Assembly: GCF_910594005.1 (NCBI RefSeq)
Contig: NC_057841.1
Span: forward strand, 13,253,001-13,317,000
From: Cervus elaphus
Taxonomy: Eukaryota > Chordata > Mammalia > Artiodactyla > Cervidae
Reading direction: 5' to 3'
Length of the DNA stretch: 64,000 bases
How positions within the stretch are numbered: position 1 is the first letter of the stretch; each line of letters begins with the position of its first letter. Below are positions 46,498 to 56,885 of the stretch, piece by piece. The position numbers and the translations under genes are program-made. The notes below the pieces were generated by a model, which saw nothing but the letters and a program-made list of their open reading frames with translations, was not told the origin of the DNA and ran no database searches.

Positions 46498-46505
46498 CAA
46501 ATTCT

Positions 46506-46928
46506 AGGAGTAAATACTAGGACCATGATTAGTGTAATTTGAAGATACTTTTATTTACTTCTTGTTCTCCTTAAATCTCACAGTGTTGCGAATAATTTCT
46601 CCCCACAGTCAACACAGTAGCAAATTAAAGTGCCCTCAGGACTCTATTGATAAGGTCAAAGCTTGAAGACATTGCTACAATGAAAACATCATGAATTGGT
46701 TGTTACTCCTTTATTCACCTCAAATCCACAGACCCATAGGTGATAATAATTGGGAGCACTGGGAGTCATATTCTATCTACTTTCATTTTAAGGTCTGTAA
46801 GATGTGGTTCAGGGTGAAAGTGACTTCTCCAGTTTCACACAACTATATATACATTGGTTTGCTGTTTGTTTTTAATAGCTGTATAGATTTTCAGATATAT
46901 CTGTACAATAATGCAATGCAAAGATATT
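46506..46928. other. unique sequence
   Basis: I recognise no feature between the dimeric SINE and the next LTR. Confidence 0.4.
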
Positions 46929-46932
46929 ATAG

Positions 46933-47425
46933 TGAAGAAGGAATTCACAGGGCCTGGACTCCATCTCAGGCCTGTCCGTGCTGGCCGTGCTCGGCTGCCT
47001 CTCCAGCGGACTCTGAACTCTCTGCTTAGTGCCTGTGGGGACACAATGGAAGGATAAGACCTCCTCCAGACAGGGGAATCTTGAAGATCACATCCAGGCT
47101 ACTCATTGCCTAAGAGAAAACAGACACTAATCACCCCTGCCTCCGGACACTATCTATCAGAATATAAGCACAGGCTTATCGGTTATTAACTATTTGGAAT
47201 GTAACTGCGGGCTTATTGATTATTGACTGTTTGGACACGTACACATGGGGTAGGTGGTGGGTCTGGACACGTACGCATGGGGTATAAAAGATTTTCACAA
47301 ATGCTGGACGGGGTCCTTGGCTAAGAGGAGACTCTGCCTTGGGCCCGCCGGTGTAATAAACTGCACTCCACTATCTGCATTGTCCTTCTGAGTGAGTCTG
47401 TTTCCCGGAAAGCGTGGCTATAACA
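46933..47425 (+). mobile_element. solo LTR of a gammaretrovirus-like (ERV1) element
   Basis: The 493-bp unit starts TGAAGAAGG and ends TATAACA, with a 4-bp duplication 'atag' at 46929-46932 and 47426-47429, the length typical of ERV1. Promoter layout: TATA box 'tataaaag' at 47283-47290, AATAAA at 47355-47360. Two pairs of direct repeats lie upstream of the TATA box (47175-47198 with 47212-47235; 47233-47252 with 47265-47284), as in retroviral enhancers. No adjoining gag, pol or env sequence. Confidence 0.78.
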
Positions 47426-47429
47426 ATAG

Positions 47430-47767
47430 TATTTTCAGAAAATTAGGGTTGCAAATTCAGTCTTAAATTCTCAGAGAGGTGACTACTTTGTCAATACATA
47501 CAGACAGGTAATTCTATTAGTAAAATCTGGCTTTGTTCCAATTATAGAATTTTTATAATTATAATTCAGTATATTAATTGTTACAGTGAATGTGCAGGAT
47601 ATAGAATACATGGGGTTTACAAAACCAAATGTATTTCTTCTCATCCAAAAATTTTATCCTGTTATCTGTGACAAGATAGCTATAAAAATATAGTGCTCTA
47701 GAGTTAGGCAAAAATGAATTCTATACATGGTGTGGGGAGGATGCAATGATATCTCATTTTGGATCAA
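47430..47767. other. unique sequence
   Basis: I recognise nothing in this interval. Confidence 0.4.
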
Positions 47768-48380
47768 TGTATTAGTCAAGTCAGGTTGCCAAAACAAAAT
47801 ATCATAGAATGGGTGGCTTAAACAACAGAAATGCATTTTCTCACAGTTTTGGGGCTGAAAATCCAAGATGAAGTTTATGTGGAATTGGCTTTCTGATGAG
47901 AGTTCTTCTTTTTTGCAGGTCTCCTCTTTGAACTCACATGGTCTTTCCTCTGAGTACTTGCAGAAATCTCTCTCTTTCTTTTCTTATACCGCCAGTATGT
48001 ATAAGTTTGGATATGGACCCTGTCTTTATGATTACATTTAACCTTAATAACCTCCTAAAGACCCTATTAGGGGCTTCCCAGAAGGCACTAGTAGTAAAGA
48101 ATCTGCCTGCCAATGCAGGAGATGTTAAGAGATGTGGATTCAATCCCTGGGTTGGGAAGATCTCCTGGAGGAGGGCATGACAACCCACTCCAGTATTCTT
48201 GCCTGGAGAATCCCATGGACAGAGGAGCCTGGAGGGCTTTGGTCCATAGGGTCGCAAAGAGTAAGACAGAACTGAAGTGACCTAGCATGCATGCACGCAA
48301 AGACCCTATTACCTCCAAATACACCAGAGATTAGGGCTTCAACATATGAATTTAGGGGGAACATAGTCTGCAGCAATCAG
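47768..48380 (-). mobile_element. MLT1 (MaLR) LTR, antisense, split by a Bov-tA
   Basis: Antisense MLT1: 'gggtggcttaaacaacagaa' near 47811, 'tttctcacagttttggggct' near 47837, interrupted at 48069, resuming 'ctccaaatacaccagagatt' at 48313 and ending near 'ttcaacatatgaatttaggg'. Nearly full length once the SINE is removed. Confidence 0.88.
48070..48298 (+). mobile_element. Bov-tA SINE in MLT1 with perfect 13-bp TSD
   Basis: Sense full-length Bov-tA ('ggggcttcccagaaggcact' head, 'gcaaagagtaagacagaact' tail). The host sequence 'aaagaccctatta' is duplicated at 48057-48069 and 48299-48311, giving exact insertion boundaries and showing that the SINE is younger than the MLT1. Confidence 0.96.
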
Positions 48381-49054
48381 GAAAGGTTAGATAAAGAACG
48401 CACCACTTGGGGAAGAGTGAAAGCATATATAAGAATGTAGAACATGGATGTGGAAGTCTTACTCAAAACTAAGGGGAAGAAAGACCAGGAATGAATAGTA
48501 ACTTGAAAGTTCAGGGATATTTGCAGAATAACAAATATTACAACTCTGGTGTAGCATAGAGTATGTGTTGGGGAACAGCAGAGAATAAATGGGAAATTAT
48601 ACTATTTATGTTATATGTTGAAGGACCATGAAGCCAAGTGTGAAGAATTTTATATAATTTAAACTACACAATGAAGTTGTCAGTATGTTTGAAAAAGGAA
48701 GTTACTATTTGATCTTTGCATTGGAAATATTCCTAAAATGAGGTGTTTAGGATAGAGTCAAATGAGAAGAGTCCGGGGTATAGGAAACAGATTTGGATAA
48801 GTATTGCTATAGACTTTATTGAGATTAAATAACATCATGGCTGGGATAATTGTTTTATTTCCTTTTCACCACCAAAATGCCTGATAACATGACTCACACC
48901 TTTCTTTACTGTTTAAGCAATTTAATTTCCACCTACACCTCTCCATAGAAATCTCTCTTTTAAATTTTGTGGTTGGGTTCTTAGTCCCCAAATTTAAAGG
49001 TCTTTTCTAACTTATCCTTGGCTTCTCTTCAGTCTCAGTGAGTTATTTTGTCCC
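48381..49054. other. unique sequence
   Basis: I recognise nothing in this interval. Confidence 0.4.
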
Positions 49055-49061
49055 AAACTCA

Positions 49062-49193
49062 CTTTCACTTGCATCAAGAGGCTCTTTAGTTCTTCTTCGC
49101 TTTCTGCCATAAGGGTGGTGTCATCTGCGTATCTGAGGTTACTGATACTGAGGTTACTGATCCTGACCATCTTGATTCCAGCTTGTGCTTCAG
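49062..49193 (-). pseudogene. BovB RT palm segment, inverted
   Basis: On the minus strand it encodes EAQAGIK, then the YADD region and MAESEEELKSLLMQVK. A 15-bp tandem duplication ('actgaggttactgat', 49140-49154 region) adds five residues before the YADD. At the left edge 'cacttt' overlaps the TSD. Confidence 0.92.
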
Positions 49194-49909
49194 TGAAAGA
49201 GGAGAGTGAAAAAGTTGGCTTAAAACTCAACATTCAGAAAACTAAGATCATGGCATCTGGTCCCATCACTTCATGGGAAATAGATGGGGAAACAATGGAA
49301 ACTGTGACAGACTTTATTTTTTTGGGCTCCCAAATCACTGCAGATGGTGACTGCAGCCATGAAACTAAAAGATGCTTACTCCTTGGAAGGAAAGTTATGA
49401 CCAACCTAGACAGCATATTAAAAAGTAGAGACATTACTTTGCCAACAAAGGTCTGTCTAGTCAAAGCTATGGTTTTTCCAGTGGTCATGTATGGATATAA
49501 GAGTTGGACTACAAAGAAAGCTGAGCACCAAAGAATTGATGTTTTTGAACTGTGGTGTTGGAGAAGACTCTTGAGAGTCCTTTGGACTGCAAAGAGTTCC
49601 AAACAGTCAATCCTAAAGGAAATCAGTCCTGAATATTCATTGGAAGGACTGATGCTGAAGCTGAAGCTCCAATACTTTGGCCACCTGATTGGAAAAACTG
49701 ACTCACTGGAAAAGACCCTGATGCTGGGAAAGATTGAAGGTGAGAGGAGAAAGGGATGACAGAGGATGAGATGGTTGGATGGCATCACCGACTCGATGGA
49801 CATGAGTTTGAGTAAGTTCTGGGAGTTGGTGATGGACAGGGAGGCCTGGCGTGCTGCAGTCCATGGAGTTGTAAAGAGTTGGACACAACTGAGCTACTGA
49901 ACTGACCTG
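49194..49909 (+). pseudogene. BovB C-terminal region and tail, sense
   Basis: An open frame reads from VKEESEKVGLKLNIQKTKIM (49195 onward) through SKITADGDCSHETKRC-like sequence and 'FGHLIGKTDSLEKTLMLGKI' to a stop at 49757-49759. The remaining C-terminus and the tail follow. Because the inverted segment upstream happens to be in frame, a 214-codon fused frame (49115-49759) spans the junction. Confidence 0.92.
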
Positions 49910-49920
49910 AAACTCACTTT

Positions 49921-51008
49921 GGGAACTTCTCTTTCCTTCCTTGCTTCCTATACCATTGTCACCGTCACTTGTTCTTTTTTTCAACCCCACAGAATGCCTG
50001 CTTGCCTAAGGTTTTCATTTGGACATTGTTACCTTCCATCCATTGGTAAAACCACCCGTACTCTACTTTGAGAGTTACCACAAAATTAACTTCATCCATA
50101 ATTATGTGCCATATGAATTGTACCTGTGTCTCAAGCCTGGAGTTTTAGCCAGATATTTGAGTAGAGTAGAATTCAGGATCCGGTTCAATTTATAGATACA
50201 TAACAAAACCTCAAAGACAATGAACAGACTAGAATGGACTAGAATCTGACATCCACAAGTTGTTTTTACAATTTTCTATTGAAACATAGTTTTTTACCTC
50301 AGTTTAAGCACCCTCATTTTAATCAAATATGATCACAGTAAGACTAATTTGTTTGAAGAATAAGTTGAATATCATTAAACTTGGCCTAATTATTTATATA
50401 AGTGCAGCAAGAATAGTGATTGACCATATAAGGCTTTATAAAAATCACCCTTGCAGAACTTCTCATAATGAATCTTAGATTGAACTTTTAAGACACACAT
50501 AATATCATACATCCATAACATACATAAACATACAGACAGAAAGCAAACAGAGATCTTATAGCTTTCATTTTAAAATTTTAGCCATAAGATGGGCACGATA
50601 ATGCAAAGCTGACTAGTTTATAAAAGAACAGTGGAATATAGATTGTGTTCTGGCAGATGGCATAACTTACATATAACTGCTTAGATGCCTTTAATGTTTT
50701 ACTAGCATTTGTGGAGCTTTTTAATATTTTTCATTTACCTAGTTTTCAAATAGCTTTTCCTTTTTCTTTTTTTCTTCTGATAACAGATGACTCTCAGTTC
50801 CTAAAGAAATTTGGGTAAAACATTTACATCTCAAAAGCACTGGGAAGGAATTTGAGTTCCCCCAAGGACCTTTGTTACCTAAATCCAGAATTTTAATAGT
50901 ACCTACAAGCTTTTTAAGATGACAGGGTTGGGGATTGGTAAAAAAAGATAGAAGGGCTTTGAACTATTCCTAGAGCTGGATTTCTGTTCTTGTAAAAACT
51001 TGATTCTT
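49921..51008. other. unique AT-rich sequence
   Basis: I recognise no repeat or exon. Confidence 0.4.
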
Positions 51009-51023
51009 AAGAAGAGTGCAGTT

Positions 51024-51239
51024 GGCGCTAGTAGTAAAGGACTTGCCTGTCAATGTAGGAGATGTAACAGACTACACAGTTCAATCTCTGGGTCAAGAAA
51101 GGATCCCCTGGAGGAGGAAATGGCAATCCACTCTAGTATTCTTGCCTGGAGAATTCCATGGACAGAGGAGCCTGGCTGGCTGCAGTCCATGGGGTTGGAA
51201 AGAGTCCAACACTACTGAAGCGACAGCACCCATGCATGC
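51024..51239 (+). mobile_element. Bov-tA SINE with 15-bp TSD
   Basis: Sense copy with head 'gcgctagtagtaaaggactt', body 'ctctagtattcttgcctgga', tail 'agagtccaacactactgaag'. Flanks 'aagaagagtgcagtt' (51009-51023) and 'aagaacagcgcagtt' (51240-51254), 13 of 15 identical. Confidence 0.94.
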
Positions 51240-51254
51240 AAGAACAGCGCAGTT

Positions 51255-52099
51255 ATTTTTTTAAATTTCTCAAGGAATTGAGTTGCAACCTGAAAGCTAC
51301 TTAGGATGATCTGCCATCTAGCTACTTATTCTTCAGTTTGCTTCTTTATATCAGGGAGAAAATCTTCAACTATGATAGAAGTCTAAGCTGGAAAGATTCC
51401 TGATTCCTATGTTCTAGATTTAGATATATTTGTCTTCAGAAAGTTTTTCTTTCTCTCTGGGTGCCTAATTTTATTTTAGCTCAGAGTAGAATGCAAAAAA
51501 AAAAAAAGAAAAAAAGAAAAGAAAGAAAAGAAAAATCCTATCAGGCTGTTGAATATCAGCTTGTAATTTTGCCAACTTCTGATCTCAGCACTACTATAAA
51601 TAAATAAATAAATTTTTGTCAAGTGTCAGCTAGGAGAAACAGGAAATATTCCTAGCAGTATTAAACAACTCCATGGACACAGGAAGGGTCTGCAAAGTGG
51701 GTGAAAAGCTTTCACCCTTCCAAGATTCAGAAATGGTTTCAAAAATAACTGAAAAAAAGAAAAACTCTGATGATTCCCGAGAACTGATGAAAGCTGGTAG
51801 GATTCTAGCAAACGGGGTGTAAACCATACTTCTTTCCAGCCATATTCAGGGGGCCCCCAATCTGCCAGTTGCTAAACCAAGATCTCAGGACACAAAACAA
51901 GATCGACCAGAAGGTAACAACTGTTTCTGAGAGAGAAAGAAGACAACCAATGGGTACCCAAATGGAAATCCATAAATCACAATTCAAAGATCTAATTCTT
52001 AGAAATGCCTTTTGCCAGACAAGCTGAATTTGGAAAGGAAGGTACAATATGAAATTTTACCTTCTCTCAGTCACCCAGGCAGAGGTTTAGGAGGGCAGG
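51255..52099. other. unclassified, includes A-rich and (AAAT)n runs
   Basis: A-rich tract at about 51497-51535 and (aaat)n at about 51598-51615. From about 51620 rightward the sequence may be the distal part of the ERV-like unit read on the minus strand (frame 52047-51805, 80 codons), but I see no conserved retroviral motif. Confidence 0.35.
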
Positions 52100-52782
52100 C
52101 CTTGGTAAGGATTCTTACCTTTCGTGGGCTTCGCCAGTTTGCCCGGGATGCGGTCTGCAGAGTGAGTGGGGTGTCCCAGCGACTCTCTTGGGCCCCAGAA
52201 ACTGCAGGGAAGGAAAAAGAACCCTCCCCCTACCCTTCACAGAGATGCTGGACCTAGTCCTTTTCCTGAGGGGCTGCTCGTAAATGGACACGGTTACGAG
52301 TTTCTCGGTTACCAGGTCTCCGCTGTGACAACTGTGATTCAAGATCATCTTTGGTACTCACCTGCTGTTCAGGCTTAAAATAAAATTTTAGTCCCCAGAG
52401 GTGTCACGTGGGTCCAGTCCACTTTTAGTCAGACCTCGTCTGAGGCCGGAACCAGTCTGACCCAAGTCCGGTCAGAACCAGAACCCGGACTGCTTTCTAA
52501 GTTGGACTTTCTAAGTCCGACCCTGGAACTAGTCCGGTTTCTAAGTTAGACCTAAGCCAACTCCAGCCAGTTTCAAGCCCCAGTTTTCAGAAAAAGTTCA
52601 TACTTTTGTCAAAGTGTGAAAGCTTCCGACGCAAAGCTGCTAAACGAGGACCGGGATCCGAAGGGAGGGGACGTTCCCATGACTTCCGCAGGCCGCGAGG
52701 ACGCAGCAACTCCGCAGGTAACTCCGCCTGATCGCTCGGGGTTCCTGGGGAACCTTGGGGTCCCTTTGGCTTGTTTTTCTGG
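52100..52782 (-). other. CpG-rich segment downstream of LTR-like promoter
   Basis: CpG density is conspicuously higher than elsewhere in the window (CpGs recur through 52125-52160, 52270-52320 and 52620-52740). On the minus strand two strong splice-donor matches occur: CAG|GTGAGT at 52364-52356 and AAG|GTAAGA at 52121-52113. It could be a retroviral leader or a noncoding first exon driven by the LTR at 52783-53160. No primer-binding site or coding motif was recognised. Confidence 0.4.
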
Positions 52783-53160
52783 TGATAGGACTTCTAAAAT
52801 ATAAACGGAGGCACATTCAAACTTTTAAGAGTTTATTTGATCAAAAATCCATTCCAGTAAGGTAGCAGCACCTGGAAGCCGTTAGGACCGCTCCACTGAA
52901 TGAGAGTAGAACCGACACTTTATAGAGAAAGTGCTGAAATGAAGTGAGGGCGTTATTTATTGGCTGTCATTTAAAACCTAGCTGGCTCTTTGTGACTGGT
53001 TGTCCTTAGCCTAGTTAGCTCTTTGTGATTGGTTGTCCTCAGCGTTGGCGTCTTATAACCTTGAGGCATTTACAGGCTTAGGTATTGGTTTGCTTAAGGA
53101 GGCTTCCGCGTCTTTAGAGCCACGTGAGTCTAATAGTCTCCTTGTTTCACAAATCTAACA
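52783..53160 (-). mobile_element. LTR-like element, probably class I ERV, antisense
   Basis: On the minus strand it starts TGTTAGATTTGTG (53160) and carries three CCAAT boxes (53088-53084, 53032-53028, 52963-52959), a TATA box 'ctataaag' (52925-52918) and AATAAA-type signal (52837-52832), in the order expected of U3-R-U5. A 32/33-bp direct repeat (52978-53009, 53011-53042; 28 of 32 identical) contains a CCAAT-type motif. Just outside the U3 end is a purine-rich 'gaggggtggga' (minus, about 53175-53165), like a polypurine tract. The 3' end is uncertain and no TSD was found. Confidence 0.6.
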
Positions 53161-53410
53161 GATCCCACCCCTCAGGTTCGAAAAGCTGGTACAATTTTGG
53201 TGCAGTCTTTAAGGAAAATAATGCATAGTTTTGAATACATAAAGGGCATGTGTAACAGGGGTTCTGAAGCTTAAGCTTCCTGGTCTTCATGGAGCTTCAA
53301 GGGATCTCTGAAGTATAACATGACTTACAAATGTGGAACAGTCTTGGGTAATGGTTCAGCTTATTGAAGTATTTAAACTCCGAGAGCCGCAGACTCTGTT
53401 TCAGTTAGGG

Positions 53411-53513
53411 TATACTGGAGTGGGTTGCCGATAGCTTCTCCAGGGCATCTTCCTGACTAGGGGATCGAACCGTTGCAGGTAGATTCTTTACTGTCTGAGC
53501 CAACAGGGAAGGC
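53411..53513 (-). mobile_element. Bov-tA SINE, head half
   Basis: Antisense head and part of the body ('actggagtgggttgccgata', 'ggggatcgaacc', 'gattctttactgtctgagcc', 'aacagggaaggc'). Confidence 0.9.
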
Positions 53514-54847
53514 TTTCCTGTGCAAAGCCTGACTCTTTTTGAGCCGCTGGGAACTTTAAGCAAGTAGAACAGATAAAGCGAGGGTTATGGATTCCAGAGT
53601 GCCGGCCCTGGCAGTTTACTGGGTGGTCGCCACCACTACCCCCAGTCCACTTTTCATTGTCTCTTAAAGTTATTTCCCAAGTGTTATGATCCTATAACTT
53701 GAAGGAACCCAGGTGTTACGGTTCCACAGTATAGATTCCAGAAGACTCTCTTCTTATAACCAGTTTACATATAATGACAGTTTTTATTGAAAGGTTTTAT
53801 TCTTACGTTTTGCATGAAAAAAAAAATAGTGTGGTTCAAATTGATAAAGACTTAAGAAATGCTAGCACATTATATCTTACTGGAACTTATCTTGTTATTG
53901 ATGTCTGGAGTTCCTGCTGCTCTGCTTCTTGCTTTGATGATCTGGTATTATTTTGTTTTGATGTTTTCATCCTCCTATTTGGGGCAAGTTTGACAGTCAA
54001 GCTATAATTAAGTAGATGCTTTTCATATGCAAATATCCATGTGATTATTACATTAAACTATTTATTCTGGAAGGAAGTGAAAAATTCAAAAGTTTGGAGA
54101 AAATAGCAAGATTTCAAAATATTTCTCTGCATAAATGAATTTTTTTAATATAAAGATACCAATAGCTAAGTCCTTTTCTATTTTAGATCATTCTAGTTCA
54201 TCACTCCCCTGTTGAGGTTCTGTGTTAAAAGTAATAAAAATGCAAGGGACATTCACTGTGCAATTATGTTTCTGAGTAAATATGTATTGTACTGTTGGTT
54301 TCCACAAAAGACAACATTATTCTGTGATATTTTGTGTACCGAATTTATAAACAAGGCTTAGATTAGATGAAAGGTTAAAGAAGAAAGAGTTAAAACAAAT
54401 TATTTTAGGGGCTTTATTGATCTTGGAATATGGTTCCATCTTTTTCTTTATTTTTGTTTCTGTTCTCCCCTGGCAAAATGGCATCTTCAAGTGTTAGTGT
54501 CATTTCAAATGACAGTGAAATATGATCTCTTTTTCCTGTTTCCCTATTCCTGTTTCTCCTGTCCCATGGTAAACAATTATATAGTGTTTCATCTGTATCC
54601 TTATTTTGCATGAGTCCTTGAGAAACATGGTAGCATTCTGCGTGTCTGTTTTTAAACTTGTTACATTTATTTGTAAAATTTACAAAGCTATAGAAATGTT
54701 GAAGGGTGAATAAAATGAAGAACTTAGATTAGCAGTTGTTAGCATGTCCTCTTTGGTCTGTCATCTTCTTAGTCTGTCTCTTGGGAGTTGCAAAGCAATT
54801 ATTTTCTATTTTCCTAGCATTCATCTGTAAAGAAGAGTTTTTCATCA
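53514..54847. other. unclassified sequence
   Basis: 53540-53760 is less AT-rich and could be part of the ERV-like unit if the purine tract at 53165-53175 is real; the rest is AT-rich. No motif recognised. Confidence 0.35.
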
Positions 54848-54945
54848 CTCTTTTTTTTTTTAAGTGTAGTTGATGTAAAATATTGTGTTAGTTTCAGATG
54901 TACAGAAAAGTGGTTTATAGATGTATATTCTATTTCAGATACCCT
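54848..54945 (-). mobile_element. L1 LINE 3' tip, antisense
   Basis: 'gtgtagttgatgtaaaatat' then 'tgtgttagtttcagatgtac' is the antisense L1 3'-UTR end after a T-run (poly-A side, 54850-54861). Confidence 0.75.
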
Positions 54946-55507
54946 CCTCCTCTTTTGATCCATTCATTTCTTAAGATTCAATGTGTCAACATCCCTTGCT
55001 ATAATTTTTCTTCTTAATGTTCAAATTGACCTAAATTTGGATGTGGAATCCCTTCAGGTGGCTTCTAGGTGCTTTTGATATGACCCTGTCATCTCTTTAA
55101 GTGTTTTCTGGTTCAAAAAGTTACTGAACTTTCACTTATTCATCAGTACTTTCTCTATTCTAGAGAAGTTACTCCAAGGAGCCTTGGCATAGTCACCAAG
55201 ATCTGGGTTTGTTGATTACCATTAAGGTCTTGTTGCTCCTGGGCTATTTCTGTGGGCAAAACTAAAATATACACATATTTTAGAAAATATGAGTTCATGT
55301 TAATACCAGTAATTAAAATTCAATGCTAAATTCTTTCTCACCATTTTCCCTTCTACATTTATAGCTCCCTTCTTCCCCAATGAAAATGCTCACACCCAAC
55401 AATATATATTATTCATTTGCTCAATATAACTTACAAACATAATTTGAGAATTACAACAGTGCTTAGTAAGTTCAGTATTTTTTTGCAATTTGTGTTGTCC
55501 CATCCAA
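54946..55507. other. unique sequence
   Basis: I recognise nothing in this interval. Confidence 0.4.
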
Positions 55508-55536
55508 ATATATATTTGTGTGTGTGTGTGTGTGTA
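55508..55536. repeat. (TG)n microsatellite
   Basis: About ten TG units after an AT-rich lead-in. Confidence 0.9.
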
Positions 55537-55559
55537 TAGTTCATGCTTTAATCTTTAGG

Positions 55560-56030
55560 TGTATAAGTTTTCCTTATGTAAATGTTGATGGGCATGTATT
55601 TGTAATTAAAATATGTTATTGTGGTATAGGCCTCATTTTATTTCTCACTTGTTCCAATCATGTTTATATTACAATCATTTTATGATCTAGTCATGTCGCT
55701 GGCTTCATCTAGTCCATTGCTTAACTCTTCCATGACATCCCAAACCCTGCTCACATGTCCTTTTGTTTAGCCTTTTCCCCCAGGGATGGGTGAGTAGTTG
55801 CCTCAGTCTTTCTGATACTGCATACAAAACTGCATTCAACAGGGCCAAAGTATCTCCTTATGAACCTTTTGAGGATTTCTCTAGAGTATATATAGCAACA
55901 GGTTTAGAAAGTTATTAAATGCAGGTATATTTACTTTGGCTATCAGATTATTCTCTAGAATTGATGTTATTAGCTTGACTTATTAGGTTGCTACTCTAAA
56001 ATATTTTCATTTCACTAAAATTTGCAATGG
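55560..56030 (-). mobile_element. probable L1ME-type 3' UTR fragment, antisense
   Basis: The series 'gaggatttctctagagtata', then a diverged equivalent of the 'gaattgctgggtcatag' region and 'ttgctactctaaaatatttt', fits an antisense old L1 3' end. High divergence. Confidence 0.5.
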
Positions 56031-56885
56031 CGTATGAATTTCTAAAATTGTTAAAAATTGGTATTTCAGGAAAAACACAACAAATACTATATATATATTT
56101 AGACTTTTAAAATATATTAAAAAAAATCAGATTCTATGTCAAAATACTTGACAGAGAAAGTCTTTTATTTACATAATTGATGCATCCAAAAAAAATATTT
56201 AATAGAAATCTTTTGTGAATCTTGTTTACTAAATGTCCTTTTCATTTTCTTTGTTTTTAAAGTGGTTTGTTTTACTGGTTAAATAATAGAGGGCAATGAT
56301 AGAAAATTGCTGGCCGGACTATATCAGTGGCATTTTTAGAGAGCCTTAGTTCCTAATCCAGTGTTGAGAATAAGATACCTCGTAATCTCTAGATATAAGG
56401 TATGGTTTCTTCTTCAAACCAGCCTTGGGAAAGAGGAAGATGCCTCATATGAGAGAGTACTTACAAAGTCATTCATATAAAGAATGAATGTGGTGATATT
56501 ATTGTTAACAAAGTAATATTTAGAGAAGACAAATTAACCTAAAATAATCTCAGTAGTAATATTTGATTGTTTACAAAGGTTACCTGAAATAACCAGGAAA
56601 ATTGTGTCAAAGAAATTGAACACGGGTTTAGTGATTATTACTGGGGACTTGTTCTAAGGATAAAAGAGCTTGGATGTGATGTGAACGTGTCTTTAGAAAA
56701 TGGCTATGAATTGGACAGGGGAGATTTTGGCTTTGGGTAAAGCTCCTATTGGCAGCATCCATGCCTCTGTTCAAAAGGTTATCCTGACAACTTATGTGGA
56801 AATCATGGTGCTGTGCTCTGGAAAACTGGGTTAGATAACTCACATATTGATCTTTAGGGGATGATAAACAATTGATGTGAAAGCC
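56031..56885. other. unique sequence
   Basis: I recognise no repeat. The minus frame of 115 codons at 56628-56975 overlaps the antisense of the pseudogene and is a chance reading. Confidence 0.4.

Larger units (their letters stand above)
49055..49920. mobile_element. BovB insertion with 5' inversion, whole unit with TSD
   Basis: The unit is bounded by 'aaactcacttt' at 49055-49065 and 49910-49920. It holds a short inverted segment (about 49062-49193) joined to a sense segment (49194-49909). The inverted part ends at the SLLM-QVK position and the sense part starts at VKEESEKV, so the two parts abut in the BovB ORF without loss, the cleanest form of a twin-priming product. Confidence 0.92.
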
